DNA of 64,000 nucleotides from contig OZ253444.1 in NCBI GenBank assembly GCA_965261065.1, positions 3,782,001 through 3,846,000 on the forward strand, in the 5' to 3' direction. Shown one piece after another: positions 26,547 to 36,267 of this stretch. Origin of the DNA: JAKZVK01 sp965261065. GTDB lineage: Bacteria; Acidobacteriota; Terriglobia; Bryobacterales; UBA6623. Both the position numbers and the translations under genes were made by a program. Positions within the stretch are counted from its first letter, which is position 1. The number at the start of each line of letters is the position of its first letter. The notes under the pieces were generated by a model. The model was not told the DNA's origin, did not search any database, and saw only the letters and a program-made list of their open reading frames with translations.

Positions 26547-27517
26547 TGCAAGCGTTCGAATATACGGCTCCCAGCTCAGCGAAAGAGGCGGCTGGTCTGC
26601 TTTCCTCCAATTGGGGCGAGGCCGACGTGCTCGCCGGCGGAACCGATCTGCTCAGCTTGATGAAGGAGCGGATCCATACTCCCAAACGTGTCGTCAGCCT
26701 CAAGGGCGTCAGGGGCCTCGGCGGCATCGCGGCTTCCGGCGGTGGCGTCCAGATTGGCGCGGCCGCTACGCTGGACGCGCTGCTGGCCGATGCCACGATT
26801 GCCAAGAGCTATCCTTCGCTCGTTCAGGCCGCCGAGGGGGTGACCAGCCCGCAGATGCGCGCCATGGGCACGGTGGGCGGCGACCTTCTACAACGGCCGC
26901 GTTGCTGGTATTTCCGCAACGGCTACGGTCTGCTCGGGAAAGACTCGAAGGGCAAGTCGCTTGTTCCGGAAGGCGAGAATCAGTATCACGCCATCCTCGG
27001 CAACAAGGGGCCGGCCTACTTCGTCAACGCCTCGAGCTTGGCGCCGGCTTTGATTGCTCTCGGCGCGTCGGTGACGCTGGTCGGTCCCGATGGCGAGCGC
27101 GAAGTTGACGTCGAGAAGCTCTATCAGACGCCCAAGAGCGACCGCGATCGCGAGACGACCATCAAGGCCAACGAGATCTTGACCATGATCAAGGTTCCGG
27201 CGGGCGGTTCCAATGCGACGTACGAGGTCCGGCAGCGGCAGTTGATGGACTGGCCTCTGGCGGCGGCCTCTGTGTCGCTGACGATGAGTGGCGGCACCGT
27301 CGAGAGTGCGCGGGTCGTGCTCGGCCACGTGGCTCCGACGCCGTGGCGTTCGTCCGAAGCCGAGCGCGCCTTGGCAGGCAAGTCGGTTTCCGAAGATGTG
27401 GCCATGCAGGCGGGCAAGGCGGCCGTCGCTGCGGCGACCCCGCTGAGCCGCAACAAGCACAAGGTGCAGTTGGCCAGCGTCGCCGTCAAGCGCGCTATCT
27501 TGAAGGCGGCCGGCTGA
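26546..27517 (+). CDS. FAD-binding subunit, xanthine dehydrogenase family
   Basis: This 323-residue middle subunit carries FAD. The FAD-binding motifs are VLAGGTDLLSLMKE near residues 28-41 and the second loop MRAMGTVGGDLLQRPRC around residue 105. The CO-dehydrogenase-flavoprotein C-terminal domain follows (about 210-320, VLGHVAPTPWRS). Family members of the PaoB type have a cysteine-rich insertion after RCWYFR that binds a [4Fe-4S] cluster. Here the region reads CWYFRNGYGLLGKDSKGKS with one Cys only, so the extra cluster is probably absent. Start ATG overlaps the upstream stop. Confidence 0.85.
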   Translation: MQAFEYTAPSSAKEAAGLLSSNWGEADVLAGGTDLLSLMKERIHTPKRVVSLKGVRGLGGIAASGGGVQIGAAATLDALLADATIAKSYPSLVQAAEGVTSPQMRAMGTVGGDLLQRPRCWYFRNGYGLLGKDSKGKSLVPEGENQYHAILGNKGPAYFVNASSLAPALIALGASVTLVGPDGEREVDVEKLYQTPKSDRDRETTIKANEILTMIKVPAGGSNATYEVRQRQLMDWPLAAASVSLTMSGGTVESARVVLGHVAPTPWRSSEAERALAGKSVSEDVAMQAGKAAVAAATPLSRNKHKVQLASVAVKRAILKAAG

Positions 27518-27528
27518 GGGGCTTTTTC

Positions 27529-27744
27529 ATGGAGCCGCGGAAAAGCTTGCCCGTGGTCAACGGGCGTTGTGACGCCCTTCGCTGGAAGGGCATGTTCATC
27601 GCCACCGAAGAAGAATCGACGCCGGAGACGACCGACGGCAGTAACTTCTGGTGCGTTTACACCCAGAACTGCGTGGGCCCGGACGGCGAAGGAGTGAGTG
27701 AGCAGATCTGTACTGCTTCGCGCTCCTGCTACGATCCGTTGTAG
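27529..27744 (+). CDS. Small Cys-rich protein at the end of the hydroxylase operon
   Basis: This 71-residue protein starts 11 bases after the FAD subunit and is probably co-transcribed. It has five cysteines (GRC, FWC, QNC, QIC, RSC) with the pattern FWCVYTQNCVGPDG and SRSCYDPL. There is no signal peptide or transmembrane segment. I do not recognise a family. The even spacing of Cys could bind a metal or form disulfides. Position alone suggests a role linked to the hydroxylase, such as assembly or electron transfer. Its codon use resembles that of the operon, supporting a real gene. Confidence 0.5.
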   Translation: MEPRKSLPVVNGRCDALRWKGMFIATEEESTPETTDGSNFWCVYTQNCVGPDGEGVSEQICTASRSCYDPL

Positions 27745-27798
27745 GCTGGGTCAGCGCCCGGAGAGCGGCGCCTGTGGGCGCGTTTTACAGATTGCGGT

Positions 27799-27845
27799 GC
27801 GCCTTGTAGAATGAGGTACCTTGCAGGGCGAGGCGCCTTGTAGAA
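27799..27845 (+). repeat. 13-bp direct repeat upstream of the DUF1326-like gene
   Basis: GCGCCTTGTAGAA occurs at 27799-27811 and again at 27833-27845, 34 bp apart. The spacing is near three helical turns, so paired operator sites are possible. The second copy lies 53 bases before the start codon. Confidence 0.5.
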
Positions 27846-27898
27846 CGACGCGCAGGGTGCATGGGTATACGGAGACCGTCTTTCGGAGGGAAACGATG

Positions 27899-28591
27899 AT
27901 GAGAAGCTTTCGGCATGTTGGCCTGATGGCCTTGGTACTGGTGATTGCGACTTCGTTGGCCGGTGCGGCTGAGATCCGGGGAACCTACGTCGAAGCGCGG
28001 AACGCGGAAGTCTACACGTCCCACTGCTTCGCCAACTCGGAACTTGGGCAGACGGGCAACTTGGCGGTGATGACGTGGCGGATCGACGAGGGCGCCTGGA
28101 ACAACGTGTCCCTCGACGGCTTGGGCGTGGTTGCGGTCGTGCGGGCCCGCACGACACTGGGCGACCCCTTCAGTAACCCCTATCCGGCGAAGGCGGCGCT
28201 GATCTTCGACGAGCGCGCCAGCGATGAACAGCGCGCGGCTCTCGAGGGTCTTGCCAAGCAGATGGGTGGTGAGTTGATCGAAAGCGTCGTCCACCGCGAC
28301 GTGGCGCCGATCCGGGTTGCGTTCGAGGGCAGCATTCACGAGCGGCGCGCGACTGTGGAAGCCGGCGATTTGGTGCGGATCGAGACGCGGCCGATCCACG
28401 ACAGCGATTCGCTCTGCCACCTCGATGACCTCTACTACACGCCGCTGGTGAGCCTCGATCACGCCATGCCGGCTTTCGGCATACAGACGAAGTTCGCCGG
28501 TGAGGGATTGGGCCTGCGGATCGACGAGCGCAACCGCAGCAACTCCTACATCGGCACGTTCACGCTGGGCTCGGCGGCTTACACCGACTAG
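27899..28591 (+). CDS. Secreted DUF1326-like protein
   Basis: This 230-residue protein has a clear signal peptide (FRHVGLMALVLVIATSLAGAAE). The mature start (IRGTYVEARNAEVYTSHCFAN) matches the DUF1326 family, where a Glu/Asn-rich strand and a Cys follow the N-terminus. Function of the family is unknown. Two ATGs are possible, 27896 and 27899. GGAGGG at 27885-27890 gives better spacing to the second. A strong hairpin terminator follows at 28638, so it is probably a single-gene unit. Confidence 0.7.
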   Translation: MRSFRHVGLMALVLVIATSLAGAAEIRGTYVEARNAEVYTSHCFANSELGQTGNLAVMTWRIDEGAWNNVSLDGLGVVAVVRARTTLGDPFSNPYPAKAALIFDERASDEQRAALEGLAKQMGGELIESVVHRDVAPIRVAFEGSIHERRATVEAGDLVRIETRPIHDSDSLCHLDDLYYTPLVSLDHAMPAFGIQTKFAGEGLGLRIDERNRSNSYIGTFTLGSAAYTD

Positions 28592-28637
28592 TCGAGTCGG
28601 AGCGCGACGGACCCAAACGGAACGAAATCACGGTCGA

Positions 28638-28670
28638 CAGGGAGCCGGCGGCGGCTCCCTGTTTGCATTT
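28638..28670 (+). terminator. Rho-independent terminator after the DUF1326-like gene
   Basis: CAGGGAGCC (28638-28646) pairs perfectly with GGCTCCCTG (28653-28661) around GGCGGC, followed by TTTGCATTT. It is the best terminator-like hairpin in the window. Confidence 0.75.
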
Positions 28671-28767
28671 GGGGGGTTGGCGTTTTGGGGAGGCGTATGG
28701 AACCTCTTACGCGCCGGCCGGTAACCGTGTGGCGACTTGTCGCGTAGTCTTTGCAGGGAGAGTATTC

Positions 28768-29418
28768 ATGAGAAGAGTCAGGGTTCAAGCGATCGGTTGC
28801 TTGTTGTCGTTGTTGGTGACGGTCTCGACGTGGGCCGCCAATTTCTCGGTGGAGGCCGCGGGAGCGCCTCCGGCGGACGGTATTCCGGCGGCGCTAAGCG
28901 GAATGCTGCAGGCCGACGGCGTCCGCGTGAAGGGCCCGGACGGCAAGTTGGTGGGCGAGTACTGGGGACGCAAGGAAGCGTTTACGGGCGATCCGGTTTC
29001 GGGATACGGGATCCGATTCGACAGCCTGCCGGAAGGGGCTCTGGTGGGCATCGTGCGCTTTCCCGAGAAGGGCTCGGACTTCCGCGAGCAGCACATCCCG
29101 CCCGGCATCTATACCTTGCGCTACGGGCTCCACCCCGAGGACGGCAATCATATGGGGGCGGCGGCTAGCCGTGATTTCGTCGTACTGACGCCGCTGGCGG
29201 GGGACGCCGACCCGGCCAAGAACTACGGGGCGGACGAACTCATCGACATGAGCTTTACCATCGGAAATCCGCACCCGACCATCGCGCGCATTGAGTTGCC
29301 TGATGGCGACGGCGCCAGTCCGCACATTTGGCAGAATGACATGAGCCATTGGCTGATTGACCTGAAGGTGGTCGACGGCGCGGTCGGGCTGGTGGTGTAC
29401 GGGCATTCCGAGGAGTGA
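28768..29418 (+). CDS. Secreted hypothetical protein
   Basis: This 216-residue protein has a signal peptide (VQAIGCLLSLLVTVSTWAAN). The mature part has GVRVKGPDGKLVGEYWGRKE, then YTLRYGLHPEDGNHMGA and a late segment (SPHIWQNDMSHWLIDLKV), and is predicted to be mostly beta. This layout resembles secreted DUF2911-like or transthyretin-like acidobacterial proteins, but I cannot place it firmly. GGGAG at 28756-28760 sets the ATG at 28768. The second IS begins 53 bases after its stop. Confidence 0.6.
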   Translation: MRRVRVQAIGCLLSLLVTVSTWAANFSVEAAGAPPADGIPAALSGMLQADGVRVKGPDGKLVGEYWGRKEAFTGDPVSGYGIRFDSLPEGALVGIVRFPEKGSDFREQHIPPGIYTLRYGLHPEDGNHMGAAASRDFVVLTPLAGDADPAKNYGADELIDMSFTIGNPHPTIARIELPDGDGASPHIWQNDMSHWLIDLKVVDGAVGLVVYGHSEE

Positions 29419-29495
29419 GCGTAGGGCTCCGAATGCCGGCGAGCCGGGTGCGTGTGGTTTCGAGTAGGTTCGGGTGTGCGACAAATTTGTGAGGC

Positions 29496-30785
29496 TCAGG
29501 CCGCGCGAGCGCGATTCTCCCAGTAGTCGTCGAAGCGGTTGCTGAGCCGTGCGCAACGCAAAGCCGTGATAGCGTTCGCGCCGCGCACGCTCCAGAACAT
29601 GCCCGAGCGCTTCAACCGACTCGCAATGACGGTGCGGCAACCCGCCTCGATCACGCCTGAGCCCACAAACAAGCCCTGCCGGCGAAACTCGCCGTAACGC
29701 ATGCGCTCCGCATGGCGCTGGAAGTAGTCTGCCTCCAGCGCCAGCGGATGCGCCAACTCCGGGTCGTCGGTTTCGATCTCGCGCAGCGCAGTGACGAGTT
29801 GCTCGATGCGCCCCGCGTCGAGCTTTTTCTGCATGCGCCGCGCCCAACCGCGGAGGCGCTTTTGTTGTTGGGGAAACAGCTTCGACGCCAGCTCCCACAG
29901 ATGTTCGCGAGCGTGATACAAGTCGACGATCTCGATCGCGCCGGGAAAGTATTCGTGCGAAAGATTCCAGATCCAGCCCGCACCGTCGCCAAGCACGACC
30001 TTCTTGCGCGCCCGACTCCAACCCCGTCGCCAAGCCTCGCTGTAAATGCGGCGTCCGAAGGCGGCGGCGTCCTCGATCGCGCCGGTGTAGCTGGTCGAGT
30101 CTTCGTCGCGCACGGGACGGCCTTGTTCGTCGCAGCTTGTTTGCGTGAACACACAGCCGAGCTTGACCTCGCGCGTGCCGGCCGGGCCGCCGTCCTTACC
30201 CTTGCGGCCGGCCGTCTCGGCGGCGGTGACCGGTACGCCCGTGCCGTCCATCTCGATGTAGAGAATCGGAGTTTCAGGTCCTGATATCGCAGGAAGCTCC
30301 AGCGGTACGGCGCGCGCGATCGCGGCTTGTTCTTCGCTGGCGACATCTTCGCCGATCGCCTCGGCTTCGCGCTCGACAGCCTTGGCGGTCAGCCGCACTC
30401 CGGCCAACTCGTCGAGCAACGCGCGACCGCGATCGAACGACGTCTCGGAGCCGACCAGCGCCGTCATGCGGCGCACGCCTGGCGAATACTGCGTCGCTTT
30501 GACGGCCAGCTCTTGGTCGTGCGGCGCGAAGCCTTTGCCGCAGCGGCTGCAGTGATAGTACGGCCGTTCGACGACGACCTCGCCCAGCATCGTGACGAGC
30601 TTCTTCGGCCGCCGACCGGCGTAGCGCGCTGGCGAGCCGCAGGCGCAGGGCTGCTGCGATTCGCCGGCCGCGTCTTCGTTCAACAGCGTATCGAGCAAGA
30701 CAGCGCCGGCTTGATGCAGCGCGTCGCGCGTCGCCTGTTCGACGGCTTCGAGGTCGAGCGACCCGCGCTTGCGCCTCTCACACAA
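29496..30785 (-). CDS. ISKra4-family transposase (copy 2)
   Basis: This 429-residue transposase is related to copy 1. Zinc-type cysteines are in CACGSPARYAGRRPKK and HCSRCGKG. The catalytic Asp residues are in ILYIEMDGTGV and VVLGDGAGWIW, and the Glu is in GSGVIEAGCRTV. The listed start is a TTG; the frame stays open and meaningful upstream (KKTTEAIQQEVAVEVGRLL) back to the A8 run. As in copy 1, a -1 slip at 30845-30852 would join it to the first frame. Confidence 0.85.
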   Translation of the reverse strand: MCERRKRGSLDLEAVEQATRDALHQAGAVLLDTLLNEDAAGESQQPCACGSPARYAGRRPKKLVTMLGEVVVERPYYHCSRCGKGFAPHDQELAVKATQYSPGVRRMTALVGSETSFDRGRALLDELAGVRLTAKAVEREAEAIGEDVASEEQAAIARAVPLELPAISGPETPILYIEMDGTGVPVTAAETAGRKGKDGGPAGTREVKLGCVFTQTSCDEQGRPVRDEDSTSYTGAIEDAAAFGRRIYSEAWRRGWSRARKKVVLGDGAGWIWNLSHEYFPGAIEIVDLYHAREHLWELASKLFPQQQKRLRGWARRMQKKLDAGRIEQLVTALREIETDDPELAHPLALEADYFQRHAERMRYGEFRRQGLFVGSGVIEAGCRTVIASRLKRSGMFWSVRGANAITALRCARLSNRFDDYWENRARAA

Positions 30786-30811
30786 GACGACCCGTAGCAG
30801 CCTCCCTACTT

Positions 30812-31210
30812 CTACGGCGACTTCTTGCTGGATCGCCTCGGTCGTTTTTTTTCCTGCGGACTCAGCTCGGCGTCCTCGGCGACGGGGCGCAAGCGGCAGA
30901 TCTGTTCGTTGACTTCGAGCAGTTGTCGGCTCAGCTCCCGGAAGCGGTGAAAAGCCTCAACTTCGCGTTGCGCTTTGCGCCGCTGGGCGGGCGAGGAAAA
31001 GGTCTCACTCACGGTCTTGCCGTTGACCTTCCTGGTCAGGCGGTAGTTCGGGCCATGAGCGGGCTGGCCGGGCTGATGGCAGCGGCAGGACGGTTTGCCG
31101 CAGCGGCCGCTGACAGCGCTGATGGATCCGCTGCGGAAGTCTCCTAGATCGAGAATCCGAGCGAGGATGGCCTTTCGTTGACGTTCGAGCGCGACGAGAG
31201 ATTCGGGCAT
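30812..31210 (-). CDS. ISKra4 accessory frame (DUF6788-like), copy 2
   Basis: This 132-residue counterpart of the copy-1 accessory protein has GDFRSGSISAV, the CGKPSCRC cluster, GPNYRLTRKVNGKTVSETF and EVNEQICRLRPV. It reaches the same QEKK codons over an 8-A run (T8 at 30845-30852 on the plus strand) and then stops after RPRRSSKKSP. Without frameshifting it is separated from the listed transposase start by 26 bases. Confidence 0.75.
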   Translation of the reverse strand: MPESLVALERQRKAILARILDLGDFRSGSISAVSGRCGKPSCRCHQPGQPAHGPNYRLTRKVNGKTVSETFSSPAQRRKAQREVEAFHRFRELSRQLLEVNEQICRLRPVAEDAELSPQEKKRPRRSSKKSP

Positions 31211-31315
31211 AGTACGCCTCCTTTCCTAACGTATCACTACGTAAGGATTCGCACGCAAAAAAGGGGAACCCGCAAATCATCACTTTCTTGTCGCGCACCC
31301 GTAGGTTCTTGGTTG

Positions 31316-31345
31316 TTGACAGGGGTTTGAGCGTTTGGATATAGT
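31316..31345 (+). promoter_or_regulatory. Sigma70-type promoter of the str/S10 ribosomal cluster
   Basis: A perfect -35 TTGACA (31316-31321) and a -10 TATAGT (31340-31345) are 18 bases apart. It precedes rpsL by 285 bases and no better promoter is seen between, so it is the likely main start for the translation cluster. Confidence 0.7.
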
Positions 31346-31630
31346 AATTGAAGGCTAGCGTTTCTGCTGTCATCGAGTATTCGACTCAGGGGTGAATCCG
31401 AAGACGGCTGGCTGAGGTTTTGAGCCCCGAGTGATTCCGACGCCGAGAAGGTCTGCACTTTGCAGGCCGCATTAGGGTGACGGACTTTTCATCGCGGAAA
31501 GCACTGATAGAAGAGTAGTCTGCCCGCGCTTGGTGCCCGGGAAGTTGAGGGGCACGGCTGGGGCGGATTCTTGCGGTGTTATGCCGCGCTCGGAATCGGG
31601 AAGTGGGACGGGAGTTCGAGGGAATAAGCA
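31346..31630 (+). other. Long untranslated leader of rpsL
   Basis: About 280 bases lie between the promoter and rpsL with no convincing gene. Two small hairpins are visible: CTGCA-CTT-TGCAG at 31453-31465 and GTGCCC...GGGCAC at 31533-31555. A long leader on a ribosomal operon could hold autoregulation or antitermination signals, but I recognise no known element. Confidence 0.45.
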
Positions 31631-32005
31631 GTGCCTACGTTTAACCAACTGGTACGGATGGGGCGTAAACGTCCGAAGTTCGGAACGGCGAGTCCGGCCC
31701 TGCAGAGTTGCCCGCAGAAGCGCGGCGTCTGCACGAGGGTCTATACGGTCACGCCGAAGAAACCCAACTCGGCGTTGCGCAAGGTGGCGCGTGTTCGTTT
31801 GACGAACGGCATTGAGGTGACCACCTATATCCCCGGCGTCGGGCACAACCTGCAAGAGCACTCGATCGTCCTGATCCGCGGCGGCCGCGTAAAAGATTTG
31901 CCGGGCGTGCGGTATCACGTGATCCGCGGGTCACTCGATGCCTCCGGCGTGAGTGACCGCCGACAGTCGCGTAGTAAGTACGGAGCGAAGCGTCCGAAGC
32001 AGTAG
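31631..32005 (+). CDS. rpsL: 30S ribosomal protein S12
   Basis: This 124-residue uS12 sits at the decoding centre. GTG start, giving the usual MPTFNQLVR. The decoding loops TPKKPNSALRKVA and GGRVKDLPGVRYH are intact, with lysines at the positions altered in streptomycin-resistant mutants, so the wild-type state is expected. First gene of the str operon, 31 bases before rpsG. Confidence 0.97.
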   Translation: MPTFNQLVRMGRKRPKFGTASPALQSCPQKRGVCTRVYTVTPKKPNSALRKVARVRLTNGIEVTTYIPGVGHNLQEHSIVLIRGGRVKDLPGVRYHVIRGSLDASGVSDRRQSRSKYGAKRPKQ

Positions 32006-32036
32006 TCTGCTGCTTGCCATCGTTGGAGAGATTCTC

Positions 32037-32507
32037 ATGCCGCGCCGGAGAGAGATTGACAAGCGAACCCAACAGCCTGACCCGCTGTTCAATTCGACCC
32101 TGGTGTCGCGCTTCATCAACTCGATGATGTGGGACGGCAAGAAGCGGACCTCGGAACGCATCTTTTACGCGTCGATGGACAAGGTCCGCGAGCGGGGCAA
32201 TGAAGACCCGCTGAAGGTCTTTAAGAAGGCGGTCGAGAACTGTAAGCCGGCGGTGGAGGTCAAGTCCCGCCGGGTCGGCGGCGCCAATTATCAGGTGCCG
32301 ATCGAAGTCGACAACCATCGCCGCACCAGTCTTGCGATCCGATGGTTGATCAACTTCGCGAGGTCGCGTAGCGAGAAAGGCATGGCTGATAAGCTGTGCG
32401 CTGAGATTCTGGACGCCGCCGCCAATCGGGGCGCGGCCATCAAGCGGCGGGATGACATCCACCGCATGGCGGAAGCCAACAAGGCGTTTGCTCATTATCG
32501 GTGGTAA
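32037..32507 (+). CDS. rpsG: 30S ribosomal protein S7
   Basis: This 156-residue uS7 nucleates assembly of the 30S head. Start ATG at 32037 gives MPRRREIDKRTQQPDP; GGAGAG lies 9 bases upstream. Hallmarks include FINSMMWDGKK, VGGANYQVPIEV and the C-terminal KRRDDIHRMAEANKAFAHYRW. Length is standard. Confidence 0.97.
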   Translation: MPRRREIDKRTQQPDPLFNSTLVSRFINSMMWDGKKRTSERIFYASMDKVRERGNEDPLKVFKKAVENCKPAVEVKSRRVGGANYQVPIEVDNHRRTSLAIRWLINFARSRSEKGMADKLCAEILDAAANRGAAIKRRDDIHRMAEANKAFAHYRW

Positions 32508-32562
32508 GGCGGCGCGGGACGGAGAGGTTCATCATCCGGCTTGGCGCCGCTTTTAGTGTGCT

Positions 32563-34650
32563 ATGGGACGTACAGTCAATCTAGAGAAATATCGGAATAT
32601 CGGCATCGCCGCCCATATCGATGCCGGTAAGACGACCACGACGGAGCGCATCCTGTTCTACACAGGACGTACGCACCGTATGGGAGAGGTGCACGAAGGC
32701 ACCACCATCATGGATTACATGGAGCAGGAGCAGGAGCGTGGCATCACGATCACCTCCGCGGCGACCACCTGCTTCTGGCGCGACTACCAGGTCAACATCA
32801 TCGACACGCCGGGGCACGTCGACTTCACGGCGGAAGTCGAGCGCAGCCTGCGCGTGCTCGATGGCGCGATCGCCATCTTTGACGCTGTCGCGGGCGTGCA
32901 GCCGCAGTCGGAGACGGTCTGGCGCCAAGCGGATAAGTACCGCGTTCCGCGCATCGGTTTCATCAACAAGATGGACCGCGTCGGCTCGGACTTCGACCAG
33001 GCCGTCCAGAGCATGCGGGACCGCCTGAAGGCGAACCCGGTTCCGATCCAAGTCCCCATCGGCAGCGAGGACAAGCTGCGCGGCGTGATCGACCTGGTCG
33101 AGATGAAGGCCATTGTCTGGCGGGACGAGACCCTGGGCGCCACCTACGACATCGAGGAAATCCCCGAGGAGATGCGAGAGGCGGCCGAGAGTCAGCGAGC
33201 GCAGTTGATCGAGCGGGTCTCCGAGCAAGACGATCAACTGTTTGAGAAGTACGTCGAAGGCACGCCGATCACCGAAGAAGACCTCAAGGCCGGCATCCGG
33301 CGCGCCACGATCGCCATTAAGATCACGCCGGTGTTGTGTGGCTCGGCCTTCAAGTACAAAGGCGTGCAGCGGCTCTTGGACGCGGTGGTGGACTATCTGC
33401 CGTCGCCACTCGAAGTCCCGGCCGTGCAGGGTACCGATCTCGAGGGCAAGGGAACCGTCACGCGCCTGGCCGGCGACGCGGAGCCCTTCTCGGCTCTCGT
33501 GTTCAAGATCCTGACGGATCCCTTTGTCGGGCAGCTTGCGTTCATGCGCGTCTATTCGGGCGTATTGAAAGCCGGCGAGAGCATCTACAACGTGGCGAAG
33601 CAGCGCCGCGAGCGCATCGGGCGGATGCTGCGCATGCATGCCAACAAGCGCGAGGAGTTGGAAGAGATCCGCGCCGGCGACATCGTCGCGGTCGTAGGGC
33701 TCAAGACCGTCCAGACCGGCGACACCGTGTGCGATGAGAAGGAGCCGGTGATTCTCGAGCAGATCGAGTTTCCGACGCCGGTGATCTCGCTGGCGATCGA
33801 GCCCAAGACGAAGGCCGACGAGCAGAAGATCGGCATGGCGCTTGGCAAGCTGGCTCAGGAGGATCCGACCTTCAAGGTCGTCACCGATCCCGACACCGGC
33901 CAGACGATTCTTTCCGGGATGGGCGAGCTTCATCTCGAAATCCTGGTTGACCGCCTGCTGCGGGAATTTGCCGTGGCGGCGAATGTCGGCAGGCCGCAGG
34001 TGGCCTACCGCGAGGCGATCCGCCGGAGCGCTGACGCTGAGGGCCGGTTCGTGCGGCAGAGCGGCGGCCGGGGCCAGTACGGCCATTGCAAGATCACAAT
34101 CGAGCCCATGGCCTACGGCGACTACGAGTTCATCAATAAGGTCGTGGGCGGACGGATACCCAAGGAGTACATCGAACCGGTGTCCGCGGGCATTCGCGAG
34201 GCGATGTCGCACGGCATTCTCGCCGGCTATGAAATGAGCGGCGTGCGGGTCACGCTTAACGACGGCAGTTATCACGATGTCGACAGCTCGGAGATGGCCT
34301 TCAAGATCGCCGGCTCGATGGCGTTCAAGGCAGCGGCCAAGCGCGCCAAGCCCGTCCTGCGCGAGCCCGTTATGGCGGTCGAGGTTGTGATGCCCGAGGA
34401 ATACATGGGCGACGTCATCGCCGACGTGAACTCGCGGCGCGGACGGATCGAAGGGATGGAATTGCGCGGCGGTTCGCAGATTGTCAACTGCCTGGTGCCG
34501 CTGGTGGAGATGTTCGGCTACGCCACCGACCTCCGCTCGCGGACGCAGGGCCGCGGCAGCTTTTCGATGCACCTGCACGGTTACGAGGAATTGCCGGCGG
34601 CCAAGGCGGAGGAGATCATCGGCCGCGTCCAGGGAAAGGTAGTCCACTAG
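32563..34650 (+). CDS. fusA: Elongation factor G
   Basis: This 695-residue translocase GTPase has its G motifs in the first 145 residues: AHIDAGKTTTTERIL (G1), RGITITSA (G2), DTPGHVDF (G3) and NKMDR (G4). Domains II-V follow in the normal order, with domain IV near RQSGGRGQYGHCKI. No truncation or duplication is seen. It lies between rpsG and tuf as in the classical str operon. Confidence 0.97.
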   Translation: MGRTVNLEKYRNIGIAAHIDAGKTTTTERILFYTGRTHRMGEVHEGTTIMDYMEQEQERGITITSAATTCFWRDYQVNIIDTPGHVDFTAEVERSLRVLDGAIAIFDAVAGVQPQSETVWRQADKYRVPRIGFINKMDRVGSDFDQAVQSMRDRLKANPVPIQVPIGSEDKLRGVIDLVEMKAIVWRDETLGATYDIEEIPEEMREAAESQRAQLIERVSEQDDQLFEKYVEGTPITEEDLKAGIRRATIAIKITPVLCGSAFKYKGVQRLLDAVVDYLPSPLEVPAVQGTDLEGKGTVTRLAGDAEPFSALVFKILTDPFVGQLAFMRVYSGVLKAGESIYNVAKQRRERIGRMLRMHANKREELEEIRAGDIVAVVGLKTVQTGDTVCDEKEPVILEQIEFPTPVISLAIEPKTKADEQKIGMALGKLAQEDPTFKVVTDPDTGQTILSGMGELHLEILVDRLLREFAVAANVGRPQVAYREAIRRSADAEGRFVRQSGGRGQYGHCKITIEPMAYGDYEFINKVVGGRIPKEYIEPVSAGIREAMSHGILAGYEMSGVRVTLNDGSYHDVDSSEMAFKIAGSMAFKAAAKRAKPVLREPVMAVEVVMPEEYMGDVIADVNSRRGRIEGMELRGGSQIVNCLVPLVEMFGYATDLRSRTQGRGSFSMHLHGYEELPAAKAEEIIGRVQGKVVH

Positions 34651-34698
34651 CACGGCGGGTGGACTCGGAGACGGCAGTTTCAGCGAAGAGAGGCGAAG

Positions 34699-35886
<1,188 letters not shown>

Positions 35887-35907
35887 CGGGTCACTGAGTA
35901 GCGCATT

Positions 35908-36225
35908 ATGCCCAAAGAACGTATCCGAATCCGCCTCAAGGCCTACGACTATCGTGTGCTCGATCAGTCGACCGGCGAGATTGTTGATACCGCCAAGCGC
36001 ACGGGTGCTTTGGTGGCGGGGCCGATTCCGCTGCCCACGGTGAAGAACAAGTACACGGTGTTGCGCTCGCCCCATGCCGACAAGCGGTCACGGGAGCAGT
36101 TCGAGATCCGGACCCACAAGCGCTTGCTCGATATCCTCGAGCCGACCCAGGATACGGTCGATGCGTTGATGCGGCTCGACCTGCCCGCGGGCGTGGATGT
36201 CGAGATCAAGGCGTTCGGCGGTTGA
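35908..36225 (+). CDS. rpsJ: 30S ribosomal protein S10
   Basis: This 105-residue uS10 also serves as the antitermination factor NusE. The signature KERIRIRLKAYDYRVLD, then GPIPLPT and THKRLLDI are clear. It follows tuf by 21 bases, so str and S10 operons read as one unit with no promoter-sized gap. Confidence 0.97.
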   Translation: MPKERIRIRLKAYDYRVLDQSTGEIVDTAKRTGALVAGPIPLPTVKNKYTVLRSPHADKRSREQFEIRTHKRLLDILEPTQDTVDALMRLDLPAGVDVEIKAFGG

Positions 36226-36267
36226 TCGCAAGAGGGTTCTGGAATAGCAATCGTTTGGATGAATGAC

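Larger units (their letters stand above)
29472..31300 (-). mobile_element. ISKra4-like insertion sequence, copy 2
   Basis: Inverted repeats at 29472-29492 and 31280-31300 share GGGTG(T/C)GCGACAA and a GTGA end. GTAGGTTC flanks both sides (29464-29471 and 31301-31308), an exact 8-bp target duplication. It is related to the element at 21197 in gene content and tips but clearly diverged. The right tip is only 15 bases from the -35 box of the ribosomal promoter. Confidence 0.88.

Noticed and set aside
21197..31300. Composite transposon made of the two ISKra4-like elements around the hydroxylase operon
   Set aside because: The two elements are diverged and each has its own target duplication, so they inserted independently.
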